Assembly: GCF_015840715.1 (NCBI RefSeq)
Contig: NZ_CP060397.1
Span: 1,694,686-1,758,685 of the forward strand
Length of the DNA: 64,000 bases
Reading direction: 5' to 3'
Source: Synechococcus sp. CBW1004
GTDB taxonomy: Bacteria; Cyanobacteriota; Cyanobacteriia; PCC-6307; Cyanobiaceae
A program made the translations under genes and the position numbers. Shown in pieces: positions 55,794-62,966 of this stretch; the first letter of the stretch is position 1; each line of letters begins with the position of its first letter. The notes below the pieces were generated by a model. The model was not told the origin of the DNA and made no database searches. It saw nothing but the letters and a program-made list of their open reading frames with translations.

Positions 55794-56846
55794 TCGGTCC
55801 AGGGCCGCCAGGGTCTCCCGCGGGTCGGAGCTGTCCACCCGAAGGCCGGTGACGCCATCGACGACTGCATCGGCCGTTCCCCCTACCCGACCTGCCACAC
55901 AGGGCCGGGCGGCGACCGCCGCCTCCAGGAAGACGATCCCGAAGCCCTCCAACGGGCGGCCGGGCACCAGCCGGCTGGGCATCACGTACACCTCGCAGAG
56001 GTCGTAAAGGGCCTGCTTGCAGAGCTCGTCCACCCGTCCGAGGAAGGTCACCAGCGGAGCTACTCCCAGGCTGCGGGCGAGGGATTCCAGAGCCTCCCGT
56101 TCCGGACCCTCTCCCGCCACCAGATAGCGCAGGCCTGGAAAGGCGCGGGCCAGATCAGGCAGGCACCGGATCACCAGGTCGATTCCCTTGCTGCGTTCCA
56201 GCCGCGCCACGGTGAGCAGCACCCGTCCCCCGTCGAGCTGGAGGTCGGCCTTCAGGGCCGCCACCCAGGGACGGAGATTCTCTGGGACGGGCCGGTCCGG
56301 CACCCCGGGGTTCAGCACCCGGATGTCGAGAGTTTCGCCGTAGCGCATTCGCAGCCGGGTCGCCGTGTCCCGACTGTTGGCGAGGAGGAAGCGTGCGGCC
56401 CGCACATCGCCCTGTCGCCAGGGGTCTACGCTGGCATACATCTCAGCGTCCGTGAGCTCCCCATCGTGGGCAAAGATGGCGTAGGGAATGGCGGATTTCT
56501 GCAGCGCCTGGCACCAGTGATGGGCCATGACGCTCCAGACGCCGATAAAGACCAGGGCATCGGCTCCCGCCGCCTTCAGATGGGCCAGGGTGGCTGGCAC
56601 AGCCTCCCCCCGCATGCGCAACAGTCGCTGCGAGGTGGTCAGGCCTGGAGCCCCCACGGCCTCCAGGATCTCCAGTCGGTAGCGATGGGGCCTGGGTGCC
56701 GTGCCCGCCGGCACAGTGGAGAGCACCGTCGCTGGGAGGGATGTGGCCAGCTCGTCCCAGAGTCCATGCAGGAAGCAGGCGATTCCACCACTCATGGGGG
56801 GAAAATCGGTCGTCAGCAGGATGGCCTGGGGGGAGGTGTCGCTCAT
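55674..56846 (-). CDS. Glycosyltransferase family 4
   Basis: 390 residues. ILLTTDFPPMSGGIACFLHGL, AIFAHDGELTDAEMY, LLTVARLERSKGIDLVIRCL, YLVAGEGPEREALESL and PLEGFGIVFLEAAVAARPCVAGRVGGTADAV give a complete GT-B enzyme, resembling the PimB/GT4 mannosyltransferase group. Its stop lies inside the end of the facing GT2 gene. The ATG overlaps the upstream GT2 stop by four bases (56843-56846). Confidence 0.9.
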   Translation of the reverse strand: MSDTSPQAILLTTDFPPMSGGIACFLHGLWDELATSLPATVLSTVPAGTAPRPHRYRLEILEAVGAPGLTTSQRLLRMRGEAVPATLAHLKAAGADALVFIGVWSVMAHHWCQALQKSAIPYAIFAHDGELTDAEMYASVDPWRQGDVRAARFLLANSRDTATRLRMRYGETLDIRVLNPGVPDRPVPENLRPWVAALKADLQLDGGRVLLTVARLERSKGIDLVIRCLPDLARAFPGLRYLVAGEGPEREALESLARSLGVAPLVTFLGRVDELCKQALYDLCEVYVMPSRLVPGRPLEGFGIVFLEAAVAARPCVAGRVGGTADAVVDGVTGLRVDSSDPRETLAALDRLLRDGALRLRLGEAGRERVRRHFLWPAVAGRFLRETGLG

Positions 56847-57625
56847 ATCAAGGGCTCGAGGGGCACCCCATCCACCCGGATGATGTCCCGGTAGCGATGC
56901 AACACCGACTTCATCGCTCGCACCCGCTCGGCTACCGCCCGGGCAGGATCGGCACGGGACAAGCCCTGAGGATGGTCGAGATACAACCCCAGTGTTTCCT
57001 CCAGGTGCAGCATCGGCGCCCGCTCAGCCAGACGCAGCCAGAACGCATAGTCTCCTGTGATGGCATAGGTTTCATCGAAGCCTCCGGCCCAGGCGTGCAC
57101 CGAGCGGCGCCACATCGGATGGGGCCCGCAGCAGCACCCGGCCAGAAGCACCCGTGGCTGGTAGGTGGGCTGGGCGAGCCTGCGGCCGCGGCTGGAGTTG
57201 TGCGCAAACGTTTCGCCGGGGCGGGTGGTGACCAACGAATCTCCATAGACGAGGCAAACCTCGGGATGGGCATCGAGGGCAGCCGCCATCACCGCCAGCG
57301 CATCCTCGCGCAACCGATCATCGCTGTTGAGATTGCAGAGGTATTGCCCCTGGCTCACCAGGATACCCGCATTCCAGGCGGCATACAGCCCTGGCCGGGG
57401 GGAGGGCACGCCGCGGATCCGGGGGTCGGCACGGTATGGAGCTGTCGCCTCCCAGTCGTTCCCGCCGGGACCGTGTATGACCAGGATCTCCATGGATTGG
57501 AGGGTCTGGGCCAGCAGTGACTCCAAACAACCGTGAAGGAGGTCTTCCCGGTTGCGGCTGGCCACCAGCACACTCACGGTGATGCCGGCGTCCGAGCCCG
57601 CCTCGATCCCCAAGGAGCTCCCCAA
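56843..57625 (-). CDS. Glycosyltransferase family 2
   Basis: 260 residues. ITVSVLVASRNREDLLHGCLESLLAQ, ILVIHGPGGNDWEA, LYAAWNAGILVSQGQYLCNLNSDDRLREDAL with NSDD as the metal site, and YAITGDYAFWLRLAERAP. Start MGSSLGIEAG. It overlaps the downstream GT4 gene, so both are one transcript. Acceptor unknown. Confidence 0.88.
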   Translation of the reverse strand: MGSSLGIEAGSDAGITVSVLVASRNREDLLHGCLESLLAQTLQSMEILVIHGPGGNDWEATAPYRADPRIRGVPSPRPGLYAAWNAGILVSQGQYLCNLNSDDRLREDALAVMAAALDAHPEVCLVYGDSLVTTRPGETFAHNSSRGRRLAQPTYQPRVLLAGCCCGPHPMWRRSVHAWAGGFDETYAITGDYAFWLRLAERAPMLHLEETLGLYLDHPQGLSRADPARAVAERVRAMKSVLHRYRDIIRVDGVPLEPLI

Positions 57626-57691
57626 ACGTCTGCGACCATTTTATGACCAGGCTGATGGGCCCAGCCCCAGGTCGGTCAGGGTCCGAACCTT

Positions 57692-58717
57692 GTGAAACCC
57701 CCCGTCGTTCTCTTCCTCTTCAACCGTCCGGAGTGCACCCGCCAGGTGTTTGCGGCGATCCGCCAGGTGCGGCCGCGCCAGCTCCTTCTTGTGGCTGACG
57801 GCCCGCGGCCCACCCACTGCGAGGATCCCCTGCTCTGTGAGCAGGCCCGCGCCATCGTCAGTGCGCCGGACTGGCCCTGCGAGGTGCTGACGGATTTCGC
57901 CAGCACGAATCTCGGCTGTGGCCAGCGCATGGTGAGCGGCCTCGACTGGGTGTTCGCGCAGGTGGAGGAAGCAATCCTCCTGGAGGACGACTGCCTGCCG
58001 GATCTCTCCTTCTTTGCCTACTGCGAAGCGCTGCTGCACCACTACCGTGAGGATCCACGGGTGATGCACATCGGTGGGCACAACCGACTGATCGCGTGGA
58101 TGCCCGACGCCAGCAGCTACCACGCAACCTTTCAATACGGCAGTGTCTGGGGGTGGGCCACCTGGAGGACGGCCTGGCAATGCTTTCGCCGGGATGCGCC
58201 CAACTGGCGCAGACTGGCGCATCAGCTCACAACCACGCAGGTGGGGTGGAATGGGGACACACAGGCTGAATTCCTGCACCCCTTTCAGACCTTTTCCATG
58301 GAAAAACTGGCTGATGATTGGTGCATCATCTGGACCCTCTCCAAGATGCTGAAAGGTGGCCTCTCCCTTTTCCCGGCAAGGAATCTGATCAGCAATATCG
58401 GTTTCGGGCCGCAGGCAACGCACACCTCCATGAGCCATGCCCTGCTGTTTCAGAACACGCCCCGCTTTTCCCTGGAGTTTCCACTGCATCATCCCAGCCA
58501 CCTTCAGCTGGATGCGCACTATGAAGCGCAGCATCTGCGCTGGATGCAATGCCGGCCATCCCCGGATCTGCTCCAACCCCTCCTGGATCATCTGCTGGCG
58601 CAGAACCGCTGTGTGCATGCGCTGGTGCTGATCGAGCAGGTCCTGCGCAGCTCGCTGCCAGCCCCGGAGTATGAGCAGCACAAGGCCGCGGTGCTCCGTC
58701 AGTTGCGGGGGGGCTGA
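57692..58717 (+). CDS. HlpA-like glycosyltransferase (nucleotide-sugar GT-A type)
   Basis: 341 residues. VVLFLFNRPECTRQVFAAIR, LLLVADGPRPTHCEDPLLC, NLGCGQRMVSGLDWVF, AILLEDDCLPDLSFFAYCEALL with an EDDC metal site, and SVWGWATWRTAW belong to a family often labelled hemolytic protein HlpA-like. It is better seen as a GT-A glycosyltransferase. Divergent from the GT2 gene before it, 66 bases apart, and convergent with the next. Confidence 0.82.
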   Translation: MKPPVVLFLFNRPECTRQVFAAIRQVRPRQLLLVADGPRPTHCEDPLLCEQARAIVSAPDWPCEVLTDFASTNLGCGQRMVSGLDWVFAQVEEAILLEDDCLPDLSFFAYCEALLHHYREDPRVMHIGGHNRLIAWMPDASSYHATFQYGSVWGWATWRTAWQCFRRDAPNWRRLAHQLTTTQVGWNGDTQAEFLHPFQTFSMEKLADDWCIIWTLSKMLKGGLSLFPARNLISNIGFGPQATHTSMSHALLFQNTPRFSLEFPLHHPSHLQLDAHYEAQHLRWMQCRPSPDLLQPLLDHLLAQNRCVHALVLIEQVLRSSLPAPEYEQHKAAVLRQLRGG

Positions 58718-58726
58718 GGTCGCGGC

Positions 58727-59851
58727 TCATCCGGAGTGTCTGGAGGCCAGGCGCGCGTAAAGGGTGGCGTAGGCCCCCACCTGCCGATCCAGAGCGAAGA
58801 GCTCCCGGGCCCGCTGCTGCGCCGCATCTCCAAAGTTGCGGCATCGCGGCAGATCCTGCAGCAGCTCAAGGGCGGCGGCGGCCATTTCTCCGGCGTCGCC
58901 TGGGGTCACCAGTAGGCCGGTGACCCCGTGCTCCACCACCTCCACCAGCCCGCCGGTCCTGCTGGCCACCACAGGACGACGCATCCAGGCGGCCTCCAGG
59001 GCCGTCAGGCCGAATCCCTCCGACAGGGAGCTCACGAGCAGCAGGGAGGACGCTTCCATGAGCTCCAGGCAACGTTCGCTGCGCTTCCACCCGAGGAAGC
59101 GGACCGAGCGGGACACCCCCAGGTGCTCTGCCAGCTGCTCCAGCCGGGGGCGATCGTGACCATCGCCGGCGATGGTGAACCGGGCCTCCGGCAGCGCCGC
59201 CCGGATCTCCGCGAAGGCCCGCAGGGCGATGTCGACCCCCTTGCCCGCCACCAGTCGGGCCACACAGAGGAGCTCCGGTGGGCTGATGCTGACGGGAGCG
59301 GCCTGGCGTGGCGGCGGTTCCATGCCATTGGGGATCACCAGGCTGCGACCTGCCGCTGCGGGCAACACCTCGAGCAGATCGGCCTGAACAGCCCGGGAAC
59401 AGGCCACGAGCGCATCGGCCCGGCGCAGGGCGTGGTCAAACACCGTTCCCGGCCGCAAGGGCCGGCACAGGCTCGGCTCGAGCTCGCCATGCAGCGTCAC
59501 CACAGTGGGGACAGGAGCTGCGCTGCGGCTCTGCCAATGGAAGAGATCGATTGGCGACACCATGCACAGGTGCACCACATCCGGCCGGAAGGATCGCTTC
59601 TGATCGGCCAGCCAGTGCAGGCCTGCTGCCATGGCGGTGGGTGTGGGCCGGGCCACCGCTTCCCAGAAGGGGAACCGGCGCACCTGCACGCCATGGCGGA
59701 GGTCCTGATCCGGCAGATCCACGGTGTATTGGGTGGTGACCACCAGCACCTCATGCCCCAGCCCGAGGAGTCCCCGGGCCAGGCGATCGATCACCGTGGG
59801 GCCACCGGATCCATAGGGGGGGAAGTGGGGGCTGAAGAGCAGCAGCCTCAT
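58727..59851 (-). CDS. Glycosyltransferase family 4
   Basis: 374 residues. LLLFSPHFPPYGSGGPTVIDRLARGL, VVHLCMVSPIDLFHW, TVVTLHGELEPSL, LVIPNGMEP, LLCVARLVAGKGVDIALRAF, FTIAGDGHDRPRL, VRFLGWKRSERC and SEGFGLTALEAAWMRRPVVASRTGGLVEVV. Complete GT-B fold with the EGFGLTALE block. It starts four bases inside the kinase gene stop, so the two are translated together. Confidence 0.9.
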   Translation of the reverse strand: MRLLLFSPHFPPYGSGGPTVIDRLARGLLGLGHEVLVVTTQYTVDLPDQDLRHGVQVRRFPFWEAVARPTPTAMAAGLHWLADQKRSFRPDVVHLCMVSPIDLFHWQSRSAAPVPTVVTLHGELEPSLCRPLRPGTVFDHALRRADALVACSRAVQADLLEVLPAAAGRSLVIPNGMEPPPRQAAPVSISPPELLCVARLVAGKGVDIALRAFAEIRAALPEARFTIAGDGHDRPRLEQLAEHLGVSRSVRFLGWKRSERCLELMEASSLLLVSSLSEGFGLTALEAAWMRRPVVASRTGGLVEVVEHGVTGLLVTPGDAGEMAAAALELLQDLPRCRNFGDAAQQRARELFALDRQVGAYATLYARLASRHSG

Positions 59852-60927
59852 GGCCGCTGATCGTTCCCGGGCAGGGCCTGCGCCACCAGCTGGGGCAGTT
59901 GGGTGGGGGGCGCGGTGCCCTCAAGCCAATGCACAGGCACGGCCCGCAGCAGATCGCTGAGCCGTCCGATGTCGCCGCTGTCCCAGGTGGGGTAAAGGGG
60001 CAGGCAGTTGGGCAGCATGCGGGTCATGGCCTCCACCCGGCGGGCCGGCACAAGTTTTGCCTCGGCCAGGGCAGGATCCCGGCGCGGCAGAACCACGGCG
60101 TGGATGGGGGAGGAGGCCAGAATCCGATCGGGGAAGAGGTCGGAGGCCATCAGGATCGCCTTGTTCAGCGCATCGGTTTCCAGCCGGTGGGCCTGGGGCC
60201 GGTGCTGGGGGAAGTGCTGCATCATGTCGACGCTGGCGAGGATCGAGCGATAGAGGCGGTGACCGACGAACACGCCCGGTGCCACGGTCTCCAGACCGAT
60301 CTTGTCGTCGGAGAGAAATCCGAAGCCTGCATCCAGGCAGGCCAGCGCCAGGGTGGATTTGCCGGCACCAGCGGGTCCACCGATCAGCAGACCCCTCCCA
60401 TCCTTGCTGACGAGCCCCGCATGCAACACCGGCAGGCCGATGCGGCGCAGCCAGAACCTCAGGGGCCATTCCAGCGGGCGCGCCCGCTCGTGGAGATGGA
60501 AGCGGGAGCGATCCAGCACGCAGCCCACCAGGGCAGGTTGCTCCAGGTCGAGGACGTTGAGCCAGCCCTTGGCGATGTGACAGACGTAACGGCCACTCAC
60601 GGAGGTGCCCGTGACCACGTCCTGCCGCAGTTGCTGCTCATTGAGACGATGGAAGAGCCCAAGGCGCGGATCGATGCCCGTGTCCGGTGTCTCATCCCAC
60701 AGGCAGATCTCAAGGGCCGGGGGGCCATCGCCAGCGTAGGGCTCGAAGGCGGTGCGGAAGATCCGGGCCAGTTCGGCGCCGAGGAAACGACCGACGACGC
60801 GTCGTCCGGCGATCGAGAAGTCGTAGGTGGTGAGCTTGGCCGGGTAGGCCTCGCTGAGCTGGGCAAAGGTCTGCTGCAGACGCTGATGCACCTCAGCGCA
60901 GGACAGCCTTGTCTGAAGCAGCGTCAT
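59848..60927 (-). CDS. HprK-related P-loop kinase
   Basis: 359 residues from the ATG at 60927 (MTLLQTRLSCAEVHQRL). The N-terminal 160 residues are an all-beta and helical region of the HprK-related kinase type. The kinase core has VLHAGLVSKDGRGLLIGG, the P-loop GPAGAGKSTLALACLDAGF at about 184-202, and FLSDDKIGLE at 204-213, corresponding to the acidic Walker B of HPr kinase. No HPr or CcpA homologue is near. In other bacteria HprK-rel-A kinases sit with PqqD-like and nucleotidyltransferase proteins, as here. The substrate is unknown. It could instead be a serine kinase acting on a lipid or peptide. Confidence 0.78.
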   Translation of the reverse strand: MTLLQTRLSCAEVHQRLQQTFAQLSEAYPAKLTTYDFSIAGRRVVGRFLGAELARIFRTAFEPYAGDGPPALEICLWDETPDTGIDPRLGLFHRLNEQQLRQDVVTGTSVSGRYVCHIAKGWLNVLDLEQPALVGCVLDRSRFHLHERARPLEWPLRFWLRRIGLPVLHAGLVSKDGRGLLIGGPAGAGKSTLALACLDAGFGFLSDDKIGLETVAPGVFVGHRLYRSILASVDMMQHFPQHRPQAHRLETDALNKAILMASDLFPDRILASSPIHAVVLPRRDPALAEAKLVPARRVEAMTRMLPNCLPLYPTWDSGDIGRLSDLLRAVPVHWLEGTAPPTQLPQLVAQALPGNDQRP

Positions 60928-61002
60928 CTCAACCGGGGGGATCCGTGCATCATGGGCCCACCTGCGATGCTTTGCAGAGTCTGAAGATCGGTTGAGGCGG
61001 TC

Positions 61003-61923
61003 ATGGTGCGATCCGGTCGTGGGGCGATCTATATGGCCTTGGGCCCGACCTTCATCGAGGAAGCCAGGATTTCCGCAGAGAGTGTCAGGCGTTTCATGCC
61101 GGACCTGAGACTCGTTCTCTTCACGGACCATCCGCCATTGGAGCGAGGTGTTTTTGATGAAGTCATTCCCCTCGAAGAGGTTCATCCGAAGGTCCATGTC
61201 AACAAGTTGATCGCCATGCTTCGTTCGCCGTTTGAGCAGACGATCCTCCTGGACACCGACACCTTTGTCTGCGCCCCCTTTGGCGAATTGTTCGAGTTGC
61301 TCGATCATTTCGATGTCGCCATGTCCCACGACCGCCGCTATATCGACTGGTGTCCCAAAAATGTGGGCGTGCCCGTGGCCTTTCGTGAGTTCAATCAGGG
61401 AGTGATTGTTTACCGACAATCGGCCAGTCTCATCCGGACTGCGGAGGAATCTCTCCTATGGGTGAACAGGCTGGCTGATATGAATGGATGGGTGCCGGAC
61501 GATCAGCCACCGCTTCGTATTGCCCTCTATGAGAGTGACCTGCGCATCGCTACGCTGACTAGCGAGTACAACTGTCGCTTCCATACCTTTGGCCAGGTCA
61601 ACGGAGAGGTTGTCATCCTGCATGGCCGCATCCCGGGACAACCCTTCACGGAAAGGAATCTGTCGCGAATTGCAGCCTGCATCAACAAAAAGACAATCCC
61701 GCGGGTTTATGTCGCTGGCAGGGTCTACGCGCTTGAGCGTCCGTCTATCTGGGGGAAGAGCTATTTCCGATCCTCACATATTGTCACCATGTTCAGGCCA
61801 ACGCTTGGCTTCTGGCGAGCGACGTTACGGCATGGCCGGGAGTTCCTTCGCCGAAGGGGTCTCAGAGACGCTTCCGGCTATCTGTTTTGCCGGATGCGGG
61901 GCGAGCGCCAGCCCTCTCAATAG
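61003..61923 (+). CDS. Putative glycosyltransferase (GT-A, nucleotide-diphospho-sugar transferase type)
   Basis: 306 residues. AIYMALGPTFIEEARISAES, LVLFTDHPPLE, KVHVNKLIAML, TILLDTDTFVCAPFGELFELL with DTDT as the metal-binding DxD, and VPVAFREFNQGVIVYRQS. The C-terminal 60 residues are basic and not conserved-looking. Base use is noticeably less GC-rich than its neighbours, a sign of separate acquisition. The last seven bases overlap the end of the facing chimeric gene. Confidence 0.78.
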   Translation: MVRSGRGAIYMALGPTFIEEARISAESVRRFMPDLRLVLFTDHPPLERGVFDEVIPLEEVHPKVHVNKLIAMLRSPFEQTILLDTDTFVCAPFGELFELLDHFDVAMSHDRRYIDWCPKNVGVPVAFREFNQGVIVYRQSASLIRTAEESLLWVNRLADMNGWVPDDQPPLRIALYESDLRIATLTSEYNCRFHTFGQVNGEVVILHGRIPGQPFTERNLSRIAACINKKTIPRVYVAGRVYALERPSIWGKSYFRSSHIVTMFRPTLGFWRATLRHGREFLRRRGLRDASGYLFCRMRGERQPSQ

Positions 61924-62885
61924 CTGTAATCGGCCTCGAACAGGCTGGTGTCGTCGGAAGGCTCGCTGCCCGGGATGTAAGCGCCCCGGCTGGCGGCGCC
62001 GTTGGCCCGGACCCGGGCCAGCAAGGCCGCCTGGCCCGCCCCCCGATCGCTGCCTCCCCAGTGCTGGAGGCAGGAGTGCTGCAACGCCCGGCCGAAGGAG
62101 AAGCCCAGGTGCCAGGGGGCAAAGCCCTGGGCCGCCGCCTCGTTGATGGCGTTGAGGCAGCGGCTTGCGTCCTCCTCGCTGAGGCCGCCGGAGAGAAACA
62201 GGATCGCCGGCACCGCTGCCGGCACCGTGCGGTTCAAGGTGCGCACGGTGAACTCCCCCACCTCCTCCAGGCTGGGCCGCACCGGGCAGGCAGCGCCGGC
62301 AGTGGTCATGGAGGGCTTGAGCAGACTGCCTTCCAGAAACACCCCGAAACCCTCGGCCGGTCCTGATGGCGGAGGCGGCGGATCGACCTGCCCATCAATT
62401 CGCTCCAGTGAGGCATGGGACGCCCAGGCCTGCAGCAGGGTGCCATCCACCGAGAAGTGCTCATCGCTGAGCAGCGGCCTGACCTCCGGCGCACCCATCA
62501 ACTTCTCCAGGAAGCGCCCCATCACCTCCTCGTTGAGCAGCCGCTCGCGGTTCTTGGTGAACGTTGTCGGATGCCAGATCGGATCATCCGGGCTGAGGCC
62601 CACGAACCAGCGAAAGAGCAGGTTGTAGTGGAGCTGCTCCAGCAGCAACCGCTCCGATCGGATCCCGTAGAACGCCTGCAGCAACGAGGCCAGAAGCAGC
62701 TGCTCGGGCGGCACCGATGGCCGGCCTTCTGAGGCGTACAGCGCGCAGAAGGTGGGATTGAGTCGATCAAGGGCCTGATCGGCCAGCTTGCGGATCCGCC
62801 GCAGCGGATGACTGGCCGGAATCCGATCCTCGACCGAGACGTAGGAGAACAGCGAGCCGGTGCGCTCCTGTCGACCTCGCATCAC
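61917..62885 (-). pseudogene. Transposase / class I fructose-bisphosphate aldolase chimera
   Basis: A 322-codon open frame made of two unrelated halves. Residues 1-179 are the N-terminal part of an IS5-type transposase (LFSYVSVEDRIPASHPLRRI, RPSVPPEQLLLASLLQAFYG, HFSVDGTLLQAWASHAS with the first DDE Asp). Residues from about 181 are the C-terminus of class I fructose-bisphosphate aldolase: VFLEGSLLKPSMTT with the Schiff-base Lys, TVRTLNRTVPAAVPAILFLSGG, SEEDASRCLNAINEAA, LGFSFGRALQHSCLQ and the native terminal DYSY. The aldolase lacks its first 200 or so residues and the transposase lacks its last two catalytic acids, so neither half should work alone. The join is in frame near 62,345. Confidence 0.85.
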
Positions 62886-62939
62886 AGGGTGGGCGGTTGC
62901 CCCATTTTCGCAGGGATGGGCGGGTTTTTCAGCGAACTC
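62345..62939 (-). mobile_element. IS-C: 5' remnant of an IS5-type element
   Basis: The right end on the minus strand, GAGTTCGCTGAAAAACCC, matches the IS-B end and is flanked by CTAA (62940-62943). The transposase start lies 54 bases inside. The other end is missing: sequence passes into aldolase near 62,345. Confidence 0.7.
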
Positions 62940-62943
62940 CTAA

Positions 62944-62966
62944 GGAAGCTCTGATCAAGACCGGGA
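62944..62966 (+). mobile_element. IS-A-type end remnant (23 bases)
   Basis: These 23 bases, beginning GGAAGCTCTGATCAAGACC, are identical to the right end of IS-A (47667-47689, complement). They abut IS-C at a shared CTAA and are cut by the IS66 end. Confidence 0.75.
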
